Below are positions 17,508 through 25,899 of a stretch of 61,792 bases of DNA, in pieces. The DNA comes from Lentimicrobiaceae bacterium (GTDB lineage Bacteria; Bacteroidota; Bacteroidia; Bacteroidales; F082): positions 1 to 61,792 of the forward strand of contig SUWU01000012.1 in the NCBI GenBank assembly GCA_015061295.1, given 5' to 3'. Below the pieces are notes generated by a model. That model made no database searches. It was not told the origin of the DNA and saw only the letters and a list, made by a program, of their open reading frames with translations. Both the position numbers and the translations under genes were made by a program. The number at the start of each line of letters is the position of its first letter. Positions within the stretch are counted from its first letter, which is position 1.

Positions 17508-19403
17508 TCACCACACACCTAACTCTCTCAACTTCATCAATGCGTTAGCATCATCTTGACGCGCCGCTTTCTTATACCATTCGATGGCTTCTTCTATGTC
17601 TTTACCGACACCTTGTCCTACCTGATAACAGTAAGCCAAGAGACATTGCGCCTTAGCATGACCTTGTTCTGCTGCTTTACGGAACCATTCAACAGCCAAC
17701 TCATAACTCTGCTGTATCCCCTGCCCGTTCTGATAACAATTACCGAGAACACACTGAGCCTCAGCATCGCCTTGTTCCGCTGCCTTCCTATAGAAAAATG
17801 CCGCAGCAGCATAATTCTGTTCCACACCTATGCCGTATTCATAACATGACGCCAACGCAAACTGCGCGTCAACGTTACCTTGTTCTGCCGATTTTCCGAA
17901 CATCTCGACAGCCTTGACATAATCCTTAGGGACGATAGCCCCTCTGTAATAATATTGAGCGATGTTGAATTGTGCCTGAGCATCACCCATCTCAGCAGCC
18001 TTCGAATACCATTCAAAGGCTTTGTTGAAATCCACTTCCACACCTTGACCATTCTCATAACAATATCCTAAAGTATTCTGTGCCCGAGCATTACCATTAT
18101 CTGCCGACAAAGAAAACCACCGTACTGCTTCCTTATAATCACGTTCCACACCATAACCTCGATAATAACAATTACCTAAGTCATATTGCGCATCTTTATT
18201 ATCATGACTTGCGGCTTCAGCAAACCATTGAACAGCATTAACATAAGAAGTATCTACGCCTATACCATCATAATAACATCTTCCAAGTTTATACTGAGCT
18301 TCATCATGCTGTTGATCAGCTGCCATGAGATAATAATTTATAGCTGTCACATAATTTGTGTCAACGCCGATGCCTTCGAGATAACAGTTACCCAACTGGA
18401 ACTGCGACTCTTTATTACCTTGCTCCGAAGCCTTAGTAAACCACTCGACAGCTTTCACATAATTATCTTTTTCTTCAGGTGTAGTAAGATAAAACATACC
18501 TATGGTATTCTGTGCATCTGAGTTTCCATATTCTGCTGCATTCTTATATAATTCCAATGCCTTTTTATTATTCTGTTTAACGCCATATCCATATTGATAG
18601 CAAAGACCCAGATAATATTGAGCATCTACATGTCCCGACTTAGCCGCTGCTGAATAATATTTTGCTGATGTCGCATAATCTTGTTCTACGACAATACCAT
18701 AATAATAGTAATTGGCAATTGCATATTGAGCGGGAGCATCACCTTGATCAGCAGCCTTTTGATACCATTCAATAGCTTTATCATGACTATGGTCAACGCC
18801 ACAGCCCTCTGCATAGCTATAAGCTAAGTTTCTTTGAGACACAGCAGAACCTAAGTCAGCTCCTTTTTGGTACCATACGACAGCCTCTTCATATATTTGA
18901 TCCACGCCATTACCATAATGGTAACAATCACCTATGTATGTATTAGACTCCACATGATTATGCTCTGAGGCTTTATGAAAACATTCTAAAGCAAGGTCGT
19001 AATTCTCTTCCTCATAATATTTCACACCCTGCTCATACTGAAGATTCATATACTCGATGATACTATTCAAGGTCTCATTAACGATAAGTTCCCAGCCTCC
19101 TACAACAAGTGCAGTCTTTGTCGTAGAGAAATAATCAGCTTTCTGCATTGTTATGACATGCTCACCTTGCTCCATCTCCGCTATAGTCAGAGGTGTCTGT
19201 CCCATATAAATGGTATCGATATATACATCGGCCTTCTTTGGGATAGTATTGACTTTAAGAATACCAAAGACTTTCTCTACAACGGTACTATCACTTTCAT
19301 CATTGGCAATGGTATCATTATAAAATTCATCTTGAGCGACAAGATGCGACGAGATTACAGATAATAAAGACACAATAAGTGCAAAACGTGTAAAATGTTT
19401 CAT
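17508..19403 (-). CDS. PEGA plus Sel1-repeat secreted protein
   Basis: 631 residues. Signal peptide (MKHFTRFALIVSLLSVISSHLVAQ), a PEGA-type beta domain about residues 45-115 (GILKVNTIPKKADVYIDTIYMGQTPL), then roughly thirteen Sel1/TPR-like 36-residue repeats of the form A-WYxKAAxQGDAxAQxxLGxCYxxGxGV. The repeats make a superhelical protein-binding scaffold. Secreted Sel1 proteins often act as adaptors, but no partner is indicated here. Repeats are similar yet not identical at DNA level, so copy-number change by recombination is possible. Confidence 0.9.
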   Translation of the reverse strand: MKHFTRFALIVSLLSVISSHLVAQDEFYNDTIANDESDSTVVEKVFGILKVNTIPKKADVYIDTIYMGQTPLTIAEMEQGEHVITMQKADYFSTTKTALVVGGWELIVNETLNSIIEYMNLQYEQGVKYYEEENYDLALECFHKASEHNHVESNTYIGDCYHYGNGVDQIYEEAVVWYQKGADLGSAVSQRNLAYSYAEGCGVDHSHDKAIEWYQKAADQGDAPAQYAIANYYYYGIVVEQDYATSAKYYSAAAKSGHVDAQYYLGLCYQYGYGVKQNNKKALELYKNAAEYGNSDAQNTIGMFYLTTPEEKDNYVKAVEWFTKASEQGNKESQFQLGNCYLEGIGVDTNYVTAINYYLMAADQQHDEAQYKLGRCYYDGIGVDTSYVNAVQWFAEAASHDNKDAQYDLGNCYYRGYGVERDYKEAVRWFSLSADNGNARAQNTLGYCYENGQGVEVDFNKAFEWYSKAAEMGDAQAQFNIAQYYYRGAIVPKDYVKAVEMFGKSAEQGNVDAQFALASCYEYGIGVEQNYAAAAFFYRKAAEQGDAEAQCVLGNCYQNGQGIQQSYELAVEWFRKAAEQGHAKAQCLLAYCYQVGQGVGKDIEEAIEWYKKAARQDDANALMKLRELGVW

Positions 19404-19448
19404 AAAATAATAAATAAAATAACAAAAATTCTAAAAAAAAAAATAAGA

Positions 19449-19895
19449 CTATTCTTCGTCAGTAAGATTATCGAGGTATTCTTCTTCCCAATTATCAGGA
19501 ATGCCTTCAGCCCATTCCTCGTCGTAATATTCTTCTCCAACGAGTTTCTTATCTTCTTCCACATCGACTTCCATTCCTTTAAAAAGCTGTTTCATCATCT
19601 TAGCTGGTATCGGCAACATCTGCCCTTCATCTCCTGACGATATTGCAATGCCGATGTTATCTTCGTGAAGCTCATTCATCCAGCCGACGAACTCATCGAC
19701 ATTCATACTCGCTACGTTATACTCTTCCCAATCATCACTGATGTTGTTCTTAGCAGCTTCTTCATCAGCCCAGACAGGGATATATGAATTTTCATTAGCA
19801 TCTTCCACCATGGCAAAAAGTCCAGGTTTAGCTTCAAGCAACCATAAAGTATTGCTTTCCTTTACGTTTAAAATAAATTGTCTTAATTCTTCCAT
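19449..19895 (-). CDS. DUF2750-like small acidic protein
   Basis: 148 residues, cytosolic, very acidic (long Asp/Glu tail EEEYLDNLTDEE). The pattern LRQFILNVKESNTLWLLEAKPGLFAMVEDANENSYIPVWADEEAAKN matches DUF2750: a helix, two strands and a conserved WxxxxxA region, then a helix-strand unit with DEFVGWMNELHEDNIGIAIS. Proteins of this kind are sometimes immunity-like or stress proteins, but function is not known. It lies between the Sel1 gene and the ABC-F gene, all minus strand. Confidence 0.65.
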   Translation of the reverse strand: MEELRQFILNVKESNTLWLLEAKPGLFAMVEDANENSYIPVWADEEAAKNNISDDWEEYNVASMNVDEFVGWMNELHEDNIGIAISSGDEGQMLPIPAKMMKQLFKGMEVDVEEDKKLVGEEYYDEEWAEGIPDNWEEEYLDNLTDEE

Positions 19896-19904
19896 ATCTT
19901 TCTT

Positions 19905-19970
19905 TTGTCTAATGTCTAAAGTCCAATGTCAGTGTCAATGTCAATGTCAATGTCTGTGTCAGTATCAAAT
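19905..19970. repeat. Hexamer repeat (GTCAAT/GTCAGT)
   Basis: At least seven tandem copies of a six-base unit (GTCAGT, GTCAAT, GTCTGT) between the DUF2750 start and the ABC-F stop. It uses the same unit as 9108-9190. Confidence 0.75.
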
Positions 19971-21848
19971 CTCATCAAGTTCAAGCCATCGCATCTCTTT
20001 CTCATCAAGGAGATCGTTAATCTCGTTTAATCTTTTTCCTAATTTCTCAATCTCCTGATAATCCATTTGTTCTTGCATCTTAGTCGCTATTTCCTCCTTC
20101 TCTGCTTCCAAGGCTTCGATGTCTTTAGCGAGCTGCTCATATTCCTGCTGTTCTTTGTAAGTCCTTTTCTTCTTACGTTCGGTAGCCTTAGGTTTATCGA
20201 CACGAGCCTCTTGTTTCTGGGCAGCAATCTCTCTTCTCTCTTCCTTATTCTTCTCTTCAAGATAATCGTGATATTGAGAGTAGTTACCCATAAAACCTTT
20301 CACCTTGCCGTCGCCCTCAAAAACGAACAGCTGATCGACAGTTTGGTCTAAGAAATATCTGTCGTGAGAAACGACAAGCAGGCATCCTTTATAAGTCTGA
20401 AGAAAATCTTCCAACTTCTGCAATGTCAACAAGTCGAGGTCGTTAGTCGGCTCATCGAGTATCAAGAAATTAGGATTAGAGACGAGCACCGTCAAAAGGT
20501 AGAGGCGTCTTTTCTCACCGCCGCTCAACAGCGAGACCGGCTGACGATGCATGGAGTACGGAAACATGAAATGCGCCAACAGTTTATCAGCGGTATATAC
20601 ATTATCTTTACCATAATGAATCACTTCCGCAATATCTTGTATCGTTTCTAAAACCGTCTTACGCTCATCGAATTTAATTCCTTTCTGAGTATAATATCCG
20701 TAAGCCACAGTCTGTCCTGTGACAACAGTTCCCGAGTCAGGTTTTTCATTTCCTGTTATCATATTTAAAAAGGTAGATTTCCCGATACCGTTTTTACCTA
20801 TGATGCCGATGCGTTCACCTTTTTTAAATATATAGTCGAAATCTTTAAGTATCGTCATATCGCCATAAGATTTCGACACTCTGTCCATTTCAAGTATCTT
20901 ACCGCCGAGACGTTGCATATCGGAGCCGAACTGCAGTTCGTTATTGTCGCGACGCATCTTAGCCTTCTCTTGAAGGTCGTAGAAAGCGTCGATGCGAGCC
21001 TTAGCCTTACCGGTGCGAGCCTGTGGCGTGCTGCGCATCCATTCCAACTCATGTTTCAGAAGCTGCCCTGCACGTTCAGCAGCGATGCGTTTATTCTCCT
21101 CGCGTTCACGACTCTTACGAACATAATAGTCGTAGTTGCCGTTATGAGTGTACATATTCCCTTGATAAAGCTCAAAAATCTTATTACACACTCTGTCAAG
21201 GAAATAACGGTCGTGCGTCACCATAAACAAAGTCTTCGTCGATTGAGTGAGATATTTCTCGAGCCATTCTATCATTCCCATATCGAGATGGTTAGTAGGC
21301 TCATCGAGGAATAAAATATCCGGGTCGTCGAGAAGCACCAATGCGAGAGCGAGGCGTTTCACCTGACCGCCTGATAGAGTTCCTACCCTCTGACTTAAAT
21401 CGGTGATTTCAAAGGTATAGAGAAGCTGTTTAAGTCGTTGTTCATAAGACCAAGCTTGCAGTGAATCCATTTGCGAGATGGCGTCTTCCAATTCTTTTTT
21501 AGTAGTGAGATTATTATCATCGACATGATTCAGCAAGGCGTTTTCATAACGTTGTATGACATTCATGATGTCGGTATGACCCGTAGATATCACATCTTGT
21601 ATTGTCAGTTCAGGATTGAATTGAGGCAGCTGTTCGAGATAACCTATTCTGATATTTTCGTTATAAGCTATTGATCCTTTATCGCTTTCTTCCTTACCAA
21701 CGAGTATCTTCATCATAGTAGATTTTCCTGTACCATTGGCAGCCACGAGAGCAGTCTTCTCCCCTTTCTCAATACCGAAACTGATATTTTCAAACAAAAG
21801 TTTATCGCTAAAAGCCTTAGATATATTGTCGATAGAGATATAATTCAT
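19965..21848 (-). CDS. ABC-F family ATPase (Uup/EttA-like)
   Basis: 627 residues with two nucleotide-binding domains and no membrane part. First: Walker A AANGTGKST (about 35-43), signature LSGGQVKRL, Walker B DILFLDEPTNHLD. Second: GKNGIGKST, LSGGEKRRL, LILDEPTNDLD. A linker helix pair between them carries the ribosome-contacting arm (about 235-300), and a Lys/Glu coiled coil ends the protein (from about 540, RKKKRTYKEQQEYEQL), as in Uup. ABC-F proteins of this type act on the ribosome or on stalled complexes; Uup also affects transposon excision. Resistance-type function is not excluded. Confidence 0.9.
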   Translation of the reverse strand: MNYISIDNISKAFSDKLLFENISFGIEKGEKTALVAANGTGKSTMMKILVGKEESDKGSIAYNENIRIGYLEQLPQFNPELTIQDVISTGHTDIMNVIQRYENALLNHVDDNNLTTKKELEDAISQMDSLQAWSYEQRLKQLLYTFEITDLSQRVGTLSGGQVKRLALALVLLDDPDILFLDEPTNHLDMGMIEWLEKYLTQSTKTLFMVTHDRYFLDRVCNKIFELYQGNMYTHNGNYDYYVRKSREREENKRIAAERAGQLLKHELEWMRSTPQARTGKAKARIDAFYDLQEKAKMRRDNNELQFGSDMQRLGGKILEMDRVSKSYGDMTILKDFDYIFKKGERIGIIGKNGIGKSTFLNMITGNEKPDSGTVVTGQTVAYGYYTQKGIKFDERKTVLETIQDIAEVIHYGKDNVYTADKLLAHFMFPYSMHRQPVSLLSGGEKRRLYLLTVLVSNPNFLILDEPTNDLDLLTLQKLEDFLQTYKGCLLVVSHDRYFLDQTVDQLFVFEGDGKVKGFMGNYSQYHDYLEEKNKEERREIAAQKQEARVDKPKATERKKKRTYKEQQEYEQLAKDIEALEAEKEEIATKMQEQMDYQEIEKLGKRLNEINDLLDEKEMRWLELDEI

Positions 21849-21865
21849 CGTAAAAAGAGTTTTGG

Positions 21866-21873
21866 CAAATATA
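21866..21873 (-). promoter_or_regulatory. -7 element of ABC-F gene
   Basis: TATATTTG on the minus strand, 18 bases before the start codon, so the leader is very short. Confidence 0.5.
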
Positions 21874-21928
21874 CATTTTAATTAGAAATTAGGAGTTAGT
21901 AATTACGAATTATTTTTTTTAAAAAATA

Positions 21929-21960
21929 TTGGATAATTACGATAAAAACATGTACATTTG
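21929..21960 (+). promoter_or_regulatory. Promoter of second type IX cargo gene
   Basis: TTG (21929-21931), 21 bases, TACATTTG (21953-21960); start codon at 22005. A short AT repeat (AATTAGAAATTAGGAGTTAG) precedes it at 21880-21912. Confidence 0.65.
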
Positions 21961-22004
21961 CGTAGCGATAAAATATCATTATTATAAATTTAAATTTTAA
22001 AATT

Positions 22005-23705
22005 ATGGGTAAGAAACTTTACTTATTTTTAATCATGATGATCTGCATGTCATCAGTCATCGCGCAAAATCCAGCGATGCTCAGTCGTGTCAAAAAAGAC
22101 AAAGAAAACACCGAGAAGAATAACAGCAGGACAAAAGATGCTCTCAAGAACAATCGTGCTGTCAACCCTTATCACAGAGATGGCGATAATGCTATCGTCA
22201 ACACCACCATACTTGCTGAGGATTTCTCTAAGTTCACAGCAGGTAGCGAAGCCGAGCCAGACGCAACACGTCTCGACGACCCAGAGACAAGTGAGATAGC
22301 CGACACTTACTTCAACACTCCTGGTTGGTTTGGTCTTGAAGTCTATCAAGCAGGTGGCAGCGCATACATCAAGTTCAGCGAAGAATATGGCGAGACAGGT
22401 ATGCTCATCACACCTTTAATCAACACAGCAGGTCCAATAACCATCAAATGTCGTATGAAGAGCGTCAATCCAGAAGGCGACAATATAGGCTACAACATAG
22501 CAAACGGTGATGACTTGGAAATATACGATTCAAACATCGGATACTTAGCAAACGATGAATGGACCGACGTAGAATGGTTCACCACATATGGAGGTGAAAG
22601 TACTTACATATACCTCTTCTCCTACACAGATCCTGTATATATTGACGACATCGAGATTATCCATCATTATATGCCTGTTCCAACAATATTACCTGAGACT
22701 AATGTCACAGAGAACAGCTTCACTGCCAATTGGGAAGCTATTGAGGGAGCCGACGAATACAACTTCTTCTTATATACAGAACATACCGCTGCAACCGATG
22801 AGACTTACAATTTATATAACTTAAACTTCAACGACATAGAATCATCGGGTACAGAAGATGCTCCTGAAGTACCAGAAGAAGGCGACTTCGTATATAACAG
22901 CTGGTACTCTTACCTTCACGTCTTCATCAACGGAGCTTTGGGTATATCGGGAGAAGGCACAGCCTACTATGACTATAGTTATATCTCTTCACCTGAGATG
23001 GATCTCTCATCAGATGATGGCAAAGCTACTTTAACAGTTAAGTTGAAAGCTCACGCAGGCGATGCCATGGAGTTGTTCTTGTACAGTGCAGAAAAAGGTG
23101 GTTACTACGACGTAGTTTACGACGAATACTTCTCAGCAGAAAACGACGAGTGGAATGAATACACATTCGAACTTGAAGGAGGAACAGAGTTCTCTATCAT
23201 AGAACTATGGTACTATGGCTATGGTTACCTTTACATCGATGATATTAAAGTAACACAAAACCTTAAAGCTGGTGACATCAAAAGCTTACTCATAAACGAC
23301 CAACTCACAACTGAAAACAGTATCGATGTCGTCATAGATGAAGCATATAAAAACGATAAGACATATTATAAGCTCTACGGAATAAAATACATCTACGCAT
23401 ACGACCCTTACTATGATGAATATTACATGGCTGGCGGTATCACCAGTGACTTCACCGAGCCAAGATATTCTCCAACAAATGAAGTAGGCGTCAATGACAT
23501 GGAAGCCACATCTTCAGCATCAGCATACTTCAACAACGGAGTTCTCAACGTTTTCAACCCTGACAATGACATTGTATCAGTATATAACGTTAACGGTGTT
23601 TGCCTATTCAACGCACAAATGAATGGCTCAACACAAACCGACTTCGCCAAAGGATTATACATCGTGAAAGTTGGAGATAAAGTAATGAAGGCAGTTAACA
23701 ATTGA
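22005..23705 (+). CDS. Type IX-secreted protein with choice-of-anchor/cleaved-adhesin domains
   Basis: 566 residues. Signal peptide MGKKLYLFLIMMICMSSVIAQ, a Lys-rich linker, then two jelly-roll modules (FSKFTAGSEAEPD...VYIDDIEII; NLNFNDIESSGTEDAP...LYIDDIKVT), each ending in the IDDI strand typical of choice-of-anchor J/cleaved-adhesin folds, with a fibronectin III-like insert between (VTENSFTANWEAIEGAD). The C-terminal 70 residues (GVLNVFNPDNDIVSVYNVNGVCLF, then GLYIVKVGDKVMKAVNN) fit a type A sorting domain. Rich in Tyr and Asp, so possibly calcium-binding. Exposed surface protein; ligand unknown. Confidence 0.82.
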   Translation: MGKKLYLFLIMMICMSSVIAQNPAMLSRVKKDKENTEKNNSRTKDALKNNRAVNPYHRDGDNAIVNTTILAEDFSKFTAGSEAEPDATRLDDPETSEIADTYFNTPGWFGLEVYQAGGSAYIKFSEEYGETGMLITPLINTAGPITIKCRMKSVNPEGDNIGYNIANGDDLEIYDSNIGYLANDEWTDVEWFTTYGGESTYIYLFSYTDPVYIDDIEIIHHYMPVPTILPETNVTENSFTANWEAIEGADEYNFFLYTEHTAATDETYNLYNLNFNDIESSGTEDAPEVPEEGDFVYNSWYSYLHVFINGALGISGEGTAYYDYSYISSPEMDLSSDDGKATLTVKLKAHAGDAMELFLYSAEKGGYYDVVYDEYFSAENDEWNEYTFELEGGTEFSIIELWYYGYGYLYIDDIKVTQNLKAGDIKSLLINDQLTTENSIDVVIDEAYKNDKTYYKLYGIKYIYAYDPYYDEYYMAGGITSDFTEPRYSPTNEVGVNDMEATSSASAYFNNGVLNVFNPDNDIVSVYNVNGVCLFNAQMNGSTQTDFAKGLYIVKVGDKVMKAVNN

Positions 23706-23745
23706 TAGCTAATGGCTAATGGCTAATGGCCAATAGCTAACAATT
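23702..23745. repeat. Heptamer repeat (GCTAATG)
   Basis: Four to five imperfect copies of GCTAATG follow the stop codon directly and lead into the terminator stem. Confidence 0.7.
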
Positions 23746-23749
23746 ATAG

Positions 23750-23790
23750 AGAGACCATCTGACAGTGATGTTAGGTGGTTTCTTTTTTTT
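23750..23790 (+). terminator. Rho-independent terminator
   Basis: AGAGACCATCT, 12-base loop, AGGTGGTTTCT followed by eight T. It ends the type IX cargo gene. Confidence 0.8.
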
Positions 23791-23793
23791 ATG

Positions 23794-23801
23794 TATCTTT
23801 G
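23794..23801 (+). promoter_or_regulatory. -7 element of chromate transporter pair
   Basis: TATCTTTG lies 27 bases before the ATG at 23828 and immediately after the T run of the preceding terminator; no good -33. Confidence 0.5.
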
Positions 23802-23827
23802 CGATGATTTAAATTTAAAGGTTTTTC

Positions 23828-24367
23828 ATGAGAATCTGCTGGCAACTTTTCACTACTTTCTTAAATATTGGAGCATTCACTCTTGGTGGAGGTTATGCCA
23901 TGCTCGACATGATAGAACGCGCTGTAGTGAAGAGACGCAAGTGGATCGACAGCGAAGAGTTCTGGGATTCCATCGCTGTGGTACAGACACTTCCTGGAGT
24001 CTTTGCCGTCAATTGCGCACTCTACGTAGGATATAAAATCAAGGGAACCAAAGGAGCCATCGCCTCTTGTCTCGGCGCCATGATACCATCAATAGTGATA
24101 ATGCTACTCATCGCTATATTCTTCACAGATTATAAAGACAACCCCACGATAGAGAAGATATTCAAAGGCATACGACCATGCGTTGTTGCATTGATATTAT
24201 CTCCGTCGATAAAACTATGTATCACAGCTAAAGTCAATTGGAAGACTGCCATCTTCCCTATCGCGACAGTATTTCTTATCTGGTGGTGTAAAATATCTCC
24301 AGCATACATCATATTGGGAGCGATAGTATTTTGTGTCGGACACGCTTTTATAATTAGAGACAAATGA
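23828..24367 (+). CDS. chrA: Chromate transporter family protein, first half
   Basis: 179 residues, one CHR domain with about five membrane helices. Motif NIGAFTLGGGYAMLDMIERAVV near the start and QTLPGVFAVNCALYVGY are diagnostic. Long ChrA proteins have two such domains; here they are separate genes, the short-chain pair, which act together as antiparallel partners. The family exports chromate, but in anaerobes the natural anion is uncertain. The gene overlaps its partner by 4 bases (ATGA). Confidence 0.9.
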   Translation: MRICWQLFTTFLNIGAFTLGGGYAMLDMIERAVVKRRKWIDSEEFWDSIAVVQTLPGVFAVNCALYVGYKIKGTKGAIASCLGAMIPSIVIMLLIAIFFTDYKDNPTIEKIFKGIRPCVVALILSPSIKLCITAKVNWKTAIFPIATVFLIWWCKISPAYIILGAIVFCVGHAFIIRDK

Positions 24368-24903
24368 TATATTTACAACTATTCTGGGTATATTTGAAAA
24401 TAGGTCTTCTGGGTTTTGGCGGAGGTTACGCCATGCTCTCAATGATACAGTTTGAAGTCGTGGAGAAACATGCTTGGATGACGATGAGCGAGTTTGCCGA
24501 TGTAGTGGCACTCTCTCAGATGACACCAGGACCTATCTCCATCAACTGCGCCACCTACGTAGGCTATCAAGTCGGAGGCATCTTCGGCTCCTTATTAGCC
24601 TCGTTTTCAATAGTCTTACCCTCGTTGATATTATTATATTTCGTCTTGAGATATTTATTTAAACATAAAGACAACTTCATCATCAAGACAACATTAAGAG
24701 ACCTTAAGCCATTCATCGCAGGTTTGATATTCGCAGCCGCGATGCTGATGATGAACAAGACGACATTCTCTGATTTCGGTATAGGAGAAAACAACATCAG
24801 TGTGATAATATGCGCTGTGACTTTTGTTGCGATATTCTTCTTCAAAGTCAACCCTATGATAATGATAGCAATCTCTGGCGTAGCTGGATTGGCGTTTTTT
24901 TAA
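24364..24903 (+). CDS. chrA: Chromate transporter family protein, second half
   Basis: 179 residues, second CHR domain: LGFGGGYAMLSMIQFEVVEKHAWM and QMTPGPISINCATYVGY. Start codon overlaps the stop of the first half, so the two are translated in equal amounts and presumably form a heterodimer in the inner membrane. The two domains resemble each other strongly in their first 60 residues, consistent with ancient duplication. Confidence 0.9.
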   Translation: MIYLQLFWVYLKIGLLGFGGGYAMLSMIQFEVVEKHAWMTMSEFADVVALSQMTPGPISINCATYVGYQVGGIFGSLLASFSIVLPSLILLYFVLRYLFKHKDNFIIKTTLRDLKPFIAGLIFAAAMLMMNKTTFSDFGIGENNISVIICAVTFVAIFFFKVNPMIMIAISGVAGLAFF

Positions 24904-24957
24904 AGGAAGCTGAGTATCATTTCAATTATACAAAATAACAATTCATACCAAATTATC

Positions 24958-24988
24958 TTTGAAATCTCAAATAAAATCATCAACTTTG
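24958..24988 (+). promoter_or_regulatory. Promoter of aquaporin gene
   Basis: TTTG (24958-24961), 19 bases, CAACTTTG (24981-24988), one base off consensus. Transcription from about 24995 gives a 60-base leader with the two hairpins listed next. Confidence 0.6.
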
Positions 24989-25006
24989 CGCATCATTTTT
25001 AACTAA

Positions 25007-25047
25007 CGAGGTGCGCCAGATACCTAAACAAATCCGCAGGGCAGCGG
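25007..25047 (+). promoter_or_regulatory. Structured 5' leader of aquaporin gene (two hairpins)
   Basis: Hairpin 1: AGGT (25009-25012), 9-base loop GCGCCAGAT, ACCT (25022-25025). Hairpin 2: CCGC (25034-25037), loop AGGGCA, GCGG (25044-25047), ten bases before the start codon. GCC in loop 1 (25015-25017) could pair with GGC in loop 2 (25040-25042). The stretch is GC-rich against an AT-rich background. I recognise no known riboswitch. Confidence 0.35.
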
Positions 25048-25057
25048 TGTTATTTTC

Positions 25058-25735
25058 ATGAAGAAATATTTAGCAGAGATGCTTGGTACCATGGTTCTAG
25101 TCTTGATGGGCTGCGGCACAGCAGTAAGTCTCGGCTGTACGTCTAACGATCCTGTCATGGCTGCTACTGTAGTAGGAACAGCATTAGCTTTCGGCTTGGC
25201 TGTCGTAGCAATGGCTTACACTATCGGTGGCACGAGCGGTTGTCACATCAACCCGGCTATCACCTTAGGCTGTCTTCTCACTGGACGCATCAGTGGCAAA
25301 GATGCTGCCATGTACATGATTTTCCAAGTCATCGGTGCCGTCATAGGCTCTGCAATTTTATTTGCTTTGACAAGTACAAGTGGCACTGATGTCGTTGGTA
25401 CAGGTGCGAACACATGTCAGCCAGGAGTGTCAGTAATAGGCGGATTATTAGCAGAAATTATCTTTACAGCTATCTTCGTATTTGTAGTTCTCGGCACCAC
25501 TCACGAGACTAAAGGAGCTGGCAAATTCGCTGGTCTCGCCATTGGTCTCGCCTTAGTGCTTGTTCACTTAGCATGTATTCGTTACACAGGAACATCTGTC
25601 AACCCAGCACGTTCAATAGGACCTGCATTATTCCAAGGTGGCGTTGCTTTATCACAACTCTGGATCTTCATCGTCGGACCTTTCATTGGAGCTGCCATTG
25701 CAGCAGGAATGTGGAAGATGATTGAAGAAAAGTGA
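25058..25735 (+). CDS. aqpZ: Aquaporin (AqpZ-like MIP channel)
   Basis: 225 residues, six membrane helices and two NPA half-helices: HINPAITLG (about 66-74) and TSVNPARSIGPAL (about 185-197). The aromatic/arginine filter positions read as in water-specific AqpZ: His in VHLACI, Thr before SVNPAR, and the Arg of NPAR. A water rather than glycerol channel is therefore likely. Inner membrane, single gene with its own promoter and terminator. Confidence 0.9.
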   Translation: MKKYLAEMLGTMVLVLMGCGTAVSLGCTSNDPVMAATVVGTALAFGLAVVAMAYTIGGTSGCHINPAITLGCLLTGRISGKDAAMYMIFQVIGAVIGSAILFALTSTSGTDVVGTGANTCQPGVSVIGGLLAEIIFTAIFVFVVLGTTHETKGAGKFAGLAIGLALVLVHLACIRYTGTSVNPARSIGPALFQGGVALSQLWIFIVGPFIGAAIAAGMWKMIEEK

Positions 25736-25764
25736 CATTCTAACTGTAGGCTTTTGAATATATG

Positions 25765-25794
25765 AAAAAAGACGTGTCATGGCACGTCTTTTTT
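25765..25794 (+). terminator. Rho-independent terminator after aquaporin
   Basis: AAAAAA then an 8-bp stem GACGTGTC / GGCACGTC (one G-U pair, two-base loop AT; 25771-25788), then six T. Symmetric A and T tracts make it usable on both strands. Confidence 0.85.
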
Positions 25795-25825
25795 CATTCT
25801 CATCCCATATAAATCAAAAAAAATA

Positions 25826-25862
25826 AATTCCTCATTCCTCACTCCTAATTCCTAATTATTTC
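25826..25862. repeat. Short-period repeat (CCTCATT/CCTAATT)
   Basis: Five imperfect copies of a 7-8 base unit (CCTCATT, CCTCACT, CCTAATT) end at the parE promoter. Confidence 0.65.
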
Positions 25863-25863
25863 T

Positions 25864-25871
25864 TATCTTTG
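25864..25871 (+). promoter_or_regulatory. -7 element of parE
   Basis: TATCTTTG, 28 bases before the ATG at 25900. The -33 position falls within the CCTAATT repeat and has no TTTG. Confidence 0.5.
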
Positions 25872-25899
25872 CGTTTCACGTAACTTTGAGGAAAAGCAT

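Noticed and set aside
17508-19403. Recent tandem amplification of Sel1 repeats
   Set aside because: Repeats are similar at protein level but clearly diverged at DNA level, so no sign of recent expansion.
24904-25057. Known riboswitch class upstream of aquaporin
   Set aside because: I compared it with the common consensus motifs I remember (TPP, SAM, fluoride, preQ1) and none fits; kept only as a structured leader.
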